NCBI GenBank assembly: GCA_017525235.1
Contig: JAFXTC010000038.1
Location: 1 to 64,000, forward strand
DNA from: Bacteroidaceae bacterium
GTDB lineage: Bacteria > Bacteroidota > Bacteroidia > Bacteroidales > Bacteroidaceae
Direction of reading: 5' to 3'
DNA: 64,000 nt
The notes beneath the pieces are model-generated. The model was not told where the DNA came from. It saw nothing but the letters and a program-made list of their open reading frames with translations, and did no database searches. This document shows positions 34,316 to 42,326 of the stretch, piece after piece. Numbering within the stretch: position 1 is the stretch's first letter; each line of letters opens with the position of its first letter. A program made the translations under genes and the position numbers.

Positions 34316-37300
34316 ATGAAAAAAATATTCTTACTTCTTATGCTTTGCCTCCCGTTGGGCATGATAGCAGCCAACAAGAAAACGACTGTCTCTAGAGTTG
34401 CTACGCTTGTTACGCTGACAGATAATGTTGATTATCAGATAACAGGTGCAACACCATTTACGGATGAAGGCATGGTGAATATCGAGAACACAGACCATGC
34501 TGTTCTTATCCTTGCCCAGATAAAACCTTCTGTTGCCATCAGCAACTGGCTCAGCAAGGTTCAGATTAACGGAGAAAAGGCTGTCAATAACGGCAATTGT
34601 CAGGTGAAACTATACAACCGGGGATGTATTATTATGCCTTATGGCAGGAACTATAAGCCTTTGACTGTTTATGACGGGCAGAATTTTGAAGGTGAGAGTT
34701 GTAGCGACTTCGGCACAGAAAATTCTGGTGGCTATATGAACACGCTGTCTGCCAAAAAGCTGAACAACCGCATCCGTTCCTTCAAACTGAAGAGAGGTTA
34801 TATGGTAACGTTTTCAACGCGTGCTCAGGGACGAGGCTATAGCCGTTGTTTCATTGCGGCAAGCAAAGACCTTGAGATGGCAACCCTTCCAGCTGTACTG
34901 GACAAGAAGATTTCCTCTTACCGTATCTTCAAATGGTACGATACAGGTAAGCCTCAGTTGGCGGCAAGGGGAGGCGACAATGCCATCTGTTCAGCCTTGA
35001 ATGTTACCAGCACTTATACGTGGGGTACCACCAGCGATATGTCACCCGATGTTGAGAACGTTCCCCATCATATCTACGAGAACTATCCGGCACCAGCGAC
35101 AGTAGGAGCTTGTACTACTTCGCCTCACATGAAGACCAATAACGAGCCCATGAACAAGGATGATGATCCTAAAGGCAAAACAGAGGACGTGGATGCCGTG
35201 TTGGCAAATTGGGAGGATTTGATGGCAACAGGTATGCGACTCTGCTCACCCTCTTCATGGGATGGGAGCGATTATACAAACGGCACAGGCTTCATCAAGC
35301 AATTCATCGACAGCATAGATGCACGTGGATGGCGTTGTGATATCATAGACCTCCACTGCTACTGGCCAGAGAGCAACTTTGGCACCATTAGGAACTGGAC
35401 CAATTCAACGGGGCGGCCAGTGTGGATATCCGAATGGGTGTGGGGTGCTTCTTGGAATAACAACGGCGCTTTTGCCAGCGGAGTAACCGAATCGCAAAAT
35501 GCTGAGACCCTAAAACGAATCTGTCCTGTGCTAAACAACAATGACTGCATAGAACGTTATTACTATTGGCACGAAGAGCGTGACCCCTCCAAACTCTACA
35601 AAAACGGTAGTCTTACAGAAGCTGGCACATACTATGCTAGCATCAACTCTGGGGTGGGTTATAACGGCAAGTATGACTTTATTCCCACTACGCCTCCGCA
35701 ATACGGCCCGTCGAATTTTACTCGGAAAGTACTTTCTACAGGCAAGACTCGTCTTTCGTGGAGAGACTCCAACGGAGAATTTAACCAGTTGATGGAAATT
35801 CAGATGAAGGATGAACAAGGTCAGTGGGTGGTTCTTGATACCATTGCACAGAAAGAAGCGGCCTCAAACTACACATATGATATTGACAATGATGACGAGG
35901 ATGTTATCTACCGTCTTCATCTCATAGACCTCAATGGTAAGGAATACTATACGTACGACGAATTAGAATTGGGAGATGCCTTTGAGATAGACGGACAAGT
36001 TCTATATGCTGGTGGAAACCTGTTCCCCAACGGAGACTTTGACCTAGGTTTTACGGGCTGGATCAATGGAGCAGGAAAACCTCTTTCCGAACCTCAGTTC
36101 CAGGCAGTGGGTGATGGCGGCTATCAGGGAGGTGCTTATTTGCAATCCCATCTCAATGGAACAGCCAGTAGTGTGGCTTCCATTAAGACGGTTGTCAATC
36201 TTGTTGCTGGAGAGAATTATGTGTTCCGCATAGTGGCTCGCAACGGAAGCAATTATCTTAAATTCAGTCTTTCTGACAATGGTTCTACGCTTTCAAAGGA
36301 GGTTGCCAAAGCCGCAAATACAACAGAATGGGGTGTTAATACTTTCCAGTTTAATGCCGAAACCTATACCTATGGTATACTTTCCTGTTATGCGTTGGCT
36401 GCTAAGGCTCAGATTGATGATGTGCAGTTACGGCAACTCTTCCCCACACGTGAAGCTGCTATTGCCGATGGAGTAGAGAAGGCTCGCCTTAGAGCCGAAG
36501 CGCAGAAAGCCTATAATACGGAATATTCCTTCCTCAATGATGATTTGACTGCCCGGATGTCTGCTATTACGGAATCTGATGAGGCGGCATTGGAACAGGC
36601 TAAGACCGTGTTGGCAGAGCATCTGACAGCGATAGGGAAAAAGGCGGAGACAAAAGTCTTGGCTACCACGCTGAAAGCTGTGAAGCAGAAACCGTGTCCG
36701 GCCTATGATGATATGCTGTCCCTCATGAACAGTGCCGATGAGGCTCAGACTGCCGAGGAGGTGATTGTATCGGTTAATCAGTTGCTGGCATTGATGGATA
36801 AATACCTCGCCTTCACCCGCTCTAGCAAACAGCCGAAGACTCCTTCCTTTGCAAACGAGAAGTCTGATGGTTGGCAGGTTAAAGCAGGAACCTATAAAGA
36901 TGGTGACCAACGGACAGCTACCAAATTTGGAAAGACTTGTTGGAATGCATGGTGGAGTACAACCCGCCAAGATGCTACTATGGAGATTAATCAAACCCTT
37001 ACCAACTTGCCTGAGGGTTATTACCAATTGGAGTGCAAGGCTATGACGGAGCATTTCTGCATATCAGACCAGCATGGTTTCCTCAGAAGTGGTGGGGTGG
37101 AGGCTGTAACGCCAACAATCCGCAAAGGCTATTTTGACATGCCTGTCCCCAATCCTTGGGACACCCTGACCACAACACCTTTATATGTTGAGGCTGGCGG
37201 TTCGCTCACTATTGGCTTTGTCGGTTCAAAGGAGGGAGCAGAAACCGGAAAGTGGCATTCTTTCGGCAATGCCTCAGGTACCAGTGACAATCGTGAAGGC

Positions 37301-37525
37301 TGGTGGATTGCCACAGATTTTGTGCTCAAGTACCATGCCATCGATTCTGAGGACGGCTTGATAAATGAAGAATTAAGAGTGAAGAATGAAGAATTGCCTG
37401 ACGCTGTGTATGACCTTAGCGGCCGCAGAATCAATTCTCAATTCTCAACTCTCAATTCTCAATTACCCAAGGGAATATATATAAAGGTAGAGAACGGACG
37501 AGCGAAACGGGTTGCCGTCAGGTGA
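34316..37525 (+). CDS. Secreted GH128-like glycoside hydrolase with CBMs and sorting tail
   Basis: 1069 aa; signal peptide 1-19. After a beta N-terminal part (to about 215), residues about 230-440 form an Asl1-like/GH128 catalytic domain: YTWGTTSDM, MKTNNEPMN (likely acid/base Glu), IDLHCYWPES and PVWISEWVWG (likely nucleophile). GH128 members act on beta-1,3-glucans; that specificity here is an inference. Then come a fibronectin-like part (about 455-560), a CBM4/9-like domain (NLFPNGDFDLGFTGW, about 565-705), a helical part, and a second CBM-like domain (about 840-1010). The C-terminus VYDLSGRR to LPKGIYIKVENGR is T9SS-like, but heptamer arrays are written into it (37367-37394, 37431-37465). 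Confidence 0.85.
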   Translation: MKKIFLLLMLCLPLGMIAANKKTTVSRVATLVTLTDNVDYQITGATPFTDEGMVNIENTDHAVLILAQIKPSVAISNWLSKVQINGEKAVNNGNCQVKLYNRGCIIMPYGRNYKPLTVYDGQNFEGESCSDFGTENSGGYMNTLSAKKLNNRIRSFKLKRGYMVTFSTRAQGRGYSRCFIAASKDLEMATLPAVLDKKISSYRIFKWYDTGKPQLAARGGDNAICSALNVTSTYTWGTTSDMSPDVENVPHHIYENYPAPATVGACTTSPHMKTNNEPMNKDDDPKGKTEDVDAVLANWEDLMATGMRLCSPSSWDGSDYTNGTGFIKQFIDSIDARGWRCDIIDLHCYWPESNFGTIRNWTNSTGRPVWISEWVWGASWNNNGAFASGVTESQNAETLKRICPVLNNNDCIERYYYWHEERDPSKLYKNGSLTEAGTYYASINSGVGYNGKYDFIPTTPPQYGPSNFTRKVLSTGKTRLSWRDSNGEFNQLMEIQMKDEQGQWVVLDTIAQKEAASNYTYDIDNDDEDVIYRLHLIDLNGKEYYTYDELELGDAFEIDGQVLYAGGNLFPNGDFDLGFTGWINGAGKPLSEPQFQAVGDGGYQGGAYLQSHLNGTASSVASIKTVVNLVAGENYVFRIVARNGSNYLKFSLSDNGSTLSKEVAKAANTTEWGVNTFQFNAETYTYGILSCYALAAKAQIDDVQLRQLFPTREAAIADGVEKARLRAEAQKAYNTEYSFLNDDLTARMSAITESDEAALEQAKTVLAEHLTAIGKKAETKVLATTLKAVKQKPCPAYDDMLSLMNSADEAQTAEEVIVSVNQLLALMDKYLAFTRSSKQPKTPSFANEKSDGWQVKAGTYKDGDQRTATKFGKTCWNAWWSTTRQDATMEINQTLTNLPEGYYQLECKAMTEHFCISDQHGFLRSGGVEAVTPTIRKGYFDMPVPNPWDTLTTTPLYVEAGGSLTIGFVGSKEGAETGKWHSFGNASGTSDNREGWWIATDFVLKYHAIDSEDGLINEELRVKNEELPDAVYDLSGRRINSQFSTLNSQLPKGIYIKVENGRAKRVAVR
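37367..37394 (+). repeat. Translated heptamer array, GAAGAAT-type
   Basis: GAAGAAT, TAAGAGT, GAAGAAT, GAAGAAT within the coding sequence, encoding EELRVKNEEL. Same kind of unit as the intergenic arrays, here in frame. Confidence 0.78.
37431..37465 (+). repeat. Translated heptamer array, TCAATTC x5
   Basis: Five 7-bp units (TCAATTC, TCAATTC, TCAACTC, TCAATTC, TCAATTA) encode NSQFSTLNSQL between the GRR and LPKGIYI parts of the sorting tail. 35 bp is not a multiple of 3, so unit number matters for the frame. Confidence 0.88.
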
Positions 37526-37568
37526 GACAAGTCCTTCTGTGAGTTAGAAGCAGCAGTAGGGTATACTT

Positions 37569-39113
37569 TTATCTGTTTTTGTATATCTTTCTGGTGGTTC
37601 CGTCCCTCCTTTGCTCTATGCATAAACCAAACGGCTTATCCAGACGTCGCCCTTGCAAGTCGTAATAGATGCTATTGGAGGGTTTGCTGTCTGCTATTAG
37701 CGGACTGATAGCGTCTTCTTCCTCATGGTCTATTATAAAGATGAACGTGTTCAGACTCCGTTCGGGCATACTGAATGTTAGTTCCTGTACAGGCTCATCT
37801 ATTTCAATGGGTGTTGCCTGGCAGAGTTTCGCTGTTTCGTTTCCAGTAGACAGCAGGTGTGTACCGCTTTTCACCTTAACAGGCAGTCTAAGCTTCAGCT
37901 CGTTGACCGTATTGGCTGTGTCGATAGCCATGACAATGAGAGAGTCCCCCTTGATATAGGCAGATGTTTCGAATTCGGACTCTGTACCTGTGGAAACATT
38001 GGTTTTGGTGCCTAAACGTGTGGAGCCTGTTACATGTTTTGAGAAGTGCGACATGACATAGGCACGGGGCAACATTTTGTTCTTTGTGTTACCGGAGATG
38101 GTGATTTTCCTCCCGTCAATCTCAACCTGTTCACCTGTACCGATAAAGGCCCAGTGGGCACGCATGTACCAGTAAATATAGCCGGTACAACCTGCCAACA
38201 TACATTCATTAAGTTCCTCGGCAAAGATTAACTGTTCGTGCCAAGTGGGAAGATGGTCGATATGATCGGTTACGGAGTGTTCTGTCATCCATACCTCTTT
38301 GTTATATTTGGAGGCTAATGTGGAAGCACTCTTCATGTTTCCCAAAGGTGGATGTCCGTAAAGGTGACCCGCAATGATGTCAATCTGCTTGCGTGCTGTT
38401 GCATCTTTCATTAGCATGTCGGAATACTTGGGGTCGAATCCCAAAGGCTCGGCACTTATGAGGCGGACGCCAGGATATTTCTCCCTGTCAAGCATGTGGG
38501 CATAGTTTTTCACCAGATTCAACTGTTGCTCGGGCGTGTAGAGACAGCCAGAGTAATTGACCCACCAGTCGGGCTCATTCTGAATGGAAACAGCATCCAC
38601 GTTGACACCCTTCGATTTCATATACTCCAGAAACATGTTCAGCCAAGGGAAGAATTTCTCATAGCAGTCTTGACGCAATTCTCCACGTTGCTCGTTCTCA
38701 TCTCCTGTTTTGCCTCCAGAGGCAGAACCGTTAGTCTTGTACTCTCCTGGTGGGGACCAAGGCGTACCGAAGACAATGCCTCCGCGCTGTTTCACAATCT
38801 TGGCAGATGGTACAGAGCCTTGCCAGTCGTAGGGGGAGTCATAGTTGCCCCACTCAGGAATAATGATATCACCTTCGAAGTTGGGCGATATCTCCATGCG
38901 CATAATATTCAGACCGATCTTTGAAGATGGTCCGTAGAGCATTTTTACGGGTTGGGTGTCTGTTCCATAGGGACACATAGCACCCTCACTGCACGCTGCT
39001 CCGAAGCCTGTAATCGTCTGATAGTGTGTATTGTTTACCATCACTATTATTGTCTTTGCTTGAACGGTTGCAATAACAGCCAGTACAGAAATTGCTATAA
39101 ATAATCGTTTCAT
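37569..39113 (-). CDS. Secreted GH30-like glycoside hydrolase
   Basis: 514 aa; signal peptide 1-19 (MKRLFIAISVLAVIATVQA). The (beta/alpha)8 domain carries ITGFGAACSEG at the start, IQNEPDWWVNYSG (acid/base Glu near 179) and VWMTEHSVTDH (nucleophile Glu near 276), a layout most like GH30 subfamily 8 glucuronoxylanases. The C-terminal beta domain (about 390-455) is the usual GH30 side domain. A short T9SS-like tail follows (YYDLQGRRLDKPFGLCIEQ). It probably cuts substituted xylan outside the cell. It is convergent with the GH128-like gene, so the pair may act on plant cell-wall glucan and xylan but are not one operon. Confidence 0.85.
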   Translation of the reverse strand: MKRLFIAISVLAVIATVQAKTIIVMVNNTHYQTITGFGAACSEGAMCPYGTDTQPVKMLYGPSSKIGLNIMRMEISPNFEGDIIIPEWGNYDSPYDWQGSVPSAKIVKQRGGIVFGTPWSPPGEYKTNGSASGGKTGDENEQRGELRQDCYEKFFPWLNMFLEYMKSKGVNVDAVSIQNEPDWWVNYSGCLYTPEQQLNLVKNYAHMLDREKYPGVRLISAEPLGFDPKYSDMLMKDATARKQIDIIAGHLYGHPPLGNMKSASTLASKYNKEVWMTEHSVTDHIDHLPTWHEQLIFAEELNECMLAGCTGYIYWYMRAHWAFIGTGEQVEIDGRKITISGNTKNKMLPRAYVMSHFSKHVTGSTRLGTKTNVSTGTESEFETSAYIKGDSLIVMAIDTANTVNELKLRLPVKVKSGTHLLSTGNETAKLCQATPIEIDEPVQELTFSMPERSLNTFIFIIDHEEEDAISPLIADSKPSNSIYYDLQGRRLDKPFGLCIEQRRDGTTRKIYKNR

Positions 39114-39127
39114 GATATAATTAGGTG

Positions 39128-39379
39128 TTACTTATGTCTGTTAGCACGCTTTTTGCGGATATCGGCTTTCATCTTGGCCGACCCGCTACCATGTGCTCCT
39201 GTGATGTATTGTTTCTTCTTAGCCTTGGTCTTTATTTTGCCCTGCTCTTCATGCTTGGCTCCTTTGTTGCCGCCTTTGAAGGTGATGCCGTTAAGAATAA
39301 CGGAAGCGATGTCGTCAGACCCACCCCCGCCCCCTCCCATAAGGGAGGGGTGCGCTTGATTGTTATTTTTTTCTCTCAT
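39128..39379 (-). CDS. Small basic protein with a repeat-derived N-terminus
   Basis: 83 aa, 14 bp upstream of the GH30 gene on the same strand. The N-terminal third (PSLMGGGGGGSDD) is translated from a G/C-rich palindromic repeat; the rest is very basic (KIKTKAKKKQYITGAHGSGSAKMKADIRKKRANRHK) and has no signal peptide. I do not recognise a family. It may be a real short gene whose N-terminus was changed by a repeat, or a remnant of a longer gene. Start uncertain: an internal ATG is available within the repeat. Confidence 0.4.
   Translation of the reverse strand: MREKNNNQAHPSLMGGGGGGSDDIASVILNGITFKGGNKGAKHEEQGKIKTKAKKKQYITGAHGSGSAKMKADIRKKRANRHK
39318..39356. repeat. G/C-rich palindromic element in coding sequence
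   Basis: CCCTCCCATAAGGGAGGGG (plus strand) with CCACCCCCGCC before it; the reverse complement matches the form at 39595-39630 and resembles 8719-8755. Confidence 0.75.
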
Positions 39380-39432
39380 GTATTATCTTTATTATAGTTT
39401 CAATAACATGCTCTGTATCAAATATTATTTCT

Positions 39433-39564
39433 TCATTCGAAAAACGAATCAGTTTGCTCCCATAGAACGGTTTCTGCGTTTGTGGGGTGCTTCCTATTTT
39501 GACGAGCTAGGTCCTTTAACAAAGAATATCTGTCACTCGCTGCCCATTTCAACTCATCATTCAT
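39433..39564 (-). pseudogene. DUF559 gene remnant, N-terminal 43 aa
   Basis: Reading from ATG at 39564 gives 43 codons then TGA. The peptide (MNDELKWAASDRYSLLKDLA, then RQNRKHPTNAETVLWEQ) matches the start of DUF559 proteins, which resemble very-short-patch repair endonucleases and are usually about 120 aa. The catalytic part is missing; sequence after the stop is AT-rich. A G/C-rich repeat lies on the other side. Taken as a decayed fragment. Confidence 0.6.
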
Positions 39565-39594
39565 CAATATTTTCTTTGTATTCCCCTTTTATGT

Positions 39595-39630
39595 CCCCTC
39601 CCTCACGGGAGGGGGCGGGGAGGGTCTCTT
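39595..39630. repeat. G/C-rich palindromic element
   Basis: CCCTCCCTCACGGGAGGG then GGCGGGGAGGGTCTC, ending next to the stop of the AICAR formyltransferase gene. Same family as 8719-8755 and 14581-14617. Confidence 0.8.
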
Positions 39631-39631
39631 T

Positions 39632-40813
39632 TTAATGGTGGAATAGTCTGACACCCGTGAAGGTCATGGCGATACCGTACTTGTCGCAGGTGTCGATAAC
39701 ATGGTCGTCACGAACACTGCCACCTGCTTGTGCAATATACTGTACACCACTCTTGTGGGCACGCTCTACGTTATCGCCGAAGGGGAAGAAGGCATCGCTA
39801 CCCAAACATACGTTCGTGTTCTGGGCAATCCACTCTTTCTTCTCCTCGCGAGTGAGAGGTTCGGGTTTCTCGGTGAAGAACTTCTGCCATTCGCCATCGG
39901 CCAGCACATCCATATAGTCGTCGCTGATGTAGATGTCGATGGTGTTGTCGCGGTCGGCACGACGGATATTAGGCAGGAAGGGTAAAGCCATAACCTTAGG
40001 ATTCTGACGTAGCCACCAAATGTCGGCCTTGTTACCTGCCAGACGGGTACAGTGGATGCGACTTTGCTGACCGGCACCTATACCAATGGCTTGACCGTCT
40101 TTGACGTAGCACACACTGTTGCTCTGGGTGTACTTGAGAGTGATGAGAGCAATGATGAGGTCGCGCTTGGCATCGGCAGGGAAGTCTTTGTTCTGGGTGG
40201 GGATGTTTTCGAAGAGAGCGGGATCATCCAACTTAACCTCATTACGACCTTGCTCGAAGGTGATGCCAAAGACCTGCTTACGTTCTATGGGCTCAGGCTT
40301 GTAGGCGGGATCTATCTTGATAACGTTGTAAGTACCCTTACGCTTTTCGCGTAGAATCTGCAGTGCTTCTTCGGTAAATTCAGGAGCAATCACACCATCG
40401 CTAACTTCTGGCTTGATGAGTAGGGCCGTTGCCTTGTCGCAGCAGTCGGAAAGAGCAATGAAATCGCCATAGCTACTCATACGGTCAGCACCACGAGCTC
40501 TGGCGTATGCACAAGCCTGAGCACTCAGTTCGCCAATGCTTTCTGGAACGAAATAAATGTGGCGTAGCGTGTCAGAGAGGGGAAGACCAACAGCAGCACC
40601 CGCAGGACTAACGTGCTTGAAGCTTGCAGCAGCAGGCAGACCTGTAGCAGCCTTGAGCTCCTTTACTAACTGCCATGCGTTCAGAGCATCAAGAAAGTTG
40701 ATGTAGCCAGGACGACCGTTTAATACTTCGATGGGAAGTTCGCCTCCCTCCATGTAAATGCGAGAGGGTTTCTGGTTGGGATTGCATCCGTACTTAAGTT
40801 GTAAATCCTTCAT
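39632..40813 (-). CDS. AICAR formyltransferase, stand-alone (no IMP cyclohydrolase domain)
   Basis: 393 aa, starting MKDLQLKYGCNPNQKPSRIY. It covers only the AICAR transformylase part of PurH: FKHVSPAGAAVG (catalytic Lys-His and folate site), YTQSNSVCYVKDGQAIGIGAGQQSR, FFPFGDNVERAHKSGV and the closing AGGSVRDDHVIDTCDKYGIAMTFTGVRLFHH. Usual PurH is about 510 aa with an N-terminal IMP cyclohydrolase; here the gene begins directly with the second domain, a form also known in other bacteria. It formylates AICAR with 10-formyl-THF, the step before the last in IMP synthesis. Confidence 0.93.
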   Translation of the reverse strand: MKDLQLKYGCNPNQKPSRIYMEGGELPIEVLNGRPGYINFLDALNAWQLVKELKAATGLPAAASFKHVSPAGAAVGLPLSDTLRHIYFVPESIGELSAQACAYARARGADRMSSYGDFIALSDCCDKATALLIKPEVSDGVIAPEFTEEALQILREKRKGTYNVIKIDPAYKPEPIERKQVFGITFEQGRNEVKLDDPALFENIPTQNKDFPADAKRDLIIALITLKYTQSNSVCYVKDGQAIGIGAGQQSRIHCTRLAGNKADIWWLRQNPKVMALPFLPNIRRADRDNTIDIYISDDYMDVLADGEWQKFFTEKPEPLTREEKKEWIAQNTNVCLGSDAFFPFGDNVERAHKSGVQYIAQAGGSVRDDHVIDTCDKYGIAMTFTGVRLFHH

Positions 40814-40840
40814 TGTTTTATTTGTATTTTAATTATTGAA

Positions 40841-40868
40841 CATTTACTGTTTACTGTTTACCGTTTGG
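40841..40868. repeat. Heptamer array, TGTTTAC-type
   Basis: CATTTAC, TGTTTAC, TGTTTAC, CGTTTGG between the formyltransferase start and the MBOAT stop. Confidence 0.72.
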
Positions 40869-40884
40869 TAACTTTCATTCTTCA

Positions 40885-42294
40885 TTAAAACTGATAGTAC
40901 AAGAATGGTGTGATGTTACTGTCGTGAAACTCTATGACCAATTGGACGGCGCAGGCGAATGCTAGCAGTTTCATGAGCCAAGGAGAATAGATGAAATTTA
41001 TCATCATCCTGTTATAATACCTTTCTTTTATACAGAGCAGCAAACCACAGCCAACCATCATCATCAACCAGGTTGGGCGCATTGCGATGAAAGCGGGAAT
41101 GCTCTCGGTGCGGAAATTGGTAAATATCTGTTTGAAGAGTGTATAGACCGTGTCAATATCTGGTGAACGGAAGACCGTCCAACTACACACAATAAAGATA
41201 CCTGTGAAGATAATACAGAAAGGTTTTACAAACCATGTATCAGGAATCCTATGGAGTAAATGTTGCAAGCTTTTGTGAATGACCAATGCCAAACCGTGCA
41301 GCAATCCCCACAGGGTAAACATGAAGGTGCTTCCGTGCCAGAGACCAACCAACAGAAAGGTTATAAGACAATTTAGACCTGTCGCTATCCTTCCTTGTTT
41401 ATTACCTCCCAGTGGGATATACACATAGTCTCTGAACCATGTAGAAAGCGAAATGTGCCACCTGCGCCAGAATTCGGTAACATTCAGACTCTGATAAGGG
41501 AAACGGAAGTTTTCGCGCAGGCGAATGCCCATAAGGGCTGCCAGTCCGATGCTTATATCGCTATATCCCGAGAAGTCGAGATATATTTGCAAAGAGAATC
41601 CCAGCATGCCCATGAGGTTCTCGAAACCGGAATATGTGAGTGGGGAGTCGAATATCCAGTTGTTGTATTGTGCAATGTAATCAGCAACAACGGCCTTCTT
41701 GAGGATTCCTAGAATAATAAGCCAGAGTCCTGAGTACATAAGTCGTTCACTCACTGTTTGCTTTCTCTGTATCTGTGGAAAGAAGGTCTCTGCCCTTGTG
41801 ATAGGTCCTGCAAAGAGGAGAGGAAAGAAGGAAAGGTAGAAGATGTATTCCAGAAAACTGACATCAAGGATAAATTTCTTTCTATATACATCCATAGAAT
41901 AGCTGATAGCTTGGAAGGTATAGAAAGAAATTCCAACGGGCAGTGCGATGTCAGGCAGCGAGAGGTTTCCTTCTATAAGGCGGTTTAGGTGGAAGAGTGT
42001 TGCACCTGCATATTTGAAGTAAACCAAAGGTGCCAAGTCCAGTAAGATTATGCTCAGCAGGAAGGTCTTTCGCTTGAAACCCGTGTATTGTTTCATGATT
42101 CTTGTCAGTGACCATGAAACAAGAGCCGTTAGGGGCAGCAACTGCATCAGCCACCCGTTGACAGAATAGAAGAATCCCAGACTAACGATGGTTACATAAA
42201 GCATCATTCCTGTCCGTGTGGAACGGCGCAGGAGAGCAAATATCATCAGAAAGATGATAAATATGGCCCAAAACTGAATGCTTGTAAATATCAT
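40885..42294 (-). CDS. MBOAT family O-acyltransferase
   Basis: 469 aa, about ten membrane helices. The DltB/AlgI-type MBOAT signature is present: NFRFPYQSLNVTEFWRRWHISLSTWFRDYVYIPLGGN and the putative active-site His in GLWHGSTFMFTLWGLLHG. AlgI-like proteins pass acetyl groups across the inner membrane for O-acetylation of polysaccharides. The next gene downstream in reading order lies at the formyltransferase; upstream, 32 bp away, is an SGNH hydrolase, the usual partner. Likely acetylates a surface polysaccharide, perhaps that made by the locus at 43.7-64 kb. Confidence 0.9.
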   Translation of the reverse strand: MIFTSIQFWAIFIIFLMIFALLRRSTRTGMMLYVTIVSLGFFYSVNGWLMQLLPLTALVSWSLTRIMKQYTGFKRKTFLLSIILLDLAPLVYFKYAGATLFHLNRLIEGNLSLPDIALPVGISFYTFQAISYSMDVYRKKFILDVSFLEYIFYLSFFPLLFAGPITRAETFFPQIQRKQTVSERLMYSGLWLIILGILKKAVVADYIAQYNNWIFDSPLTYSGFENLMGMLGFSLQIYLDFSGYSDISIGLAALMGIRLRENFRFPYQSLNVTEFWRRWHISLSTWFRDYVYIPLGGNKQGRIATGLNCLITFLLVGLWHGSTFMFTLWGLLHGLALVIHKSLQHLLHRIPDTWFVKPFCIIFTGIFIVCSWTVFRSPDIDTVYTLFKQIFTNFRTESIPAFIAMRPTWLMMMVGCGLLLCIKERYYNRMMINFIYSPWLMKLLAFACAVQLVIEFHDSNITPFLYYQF

Positions 42295-42326
42295 AACCCT
42301 AATCTCTCAACTTTCAATTTTCAACT

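Noticed and set aside
39360-39635. 91-aa reading frame on + from 39360
   Set aside because: It is antisense to the DUF559 remnant and ends in the palindromic repeat; no signal or family features.
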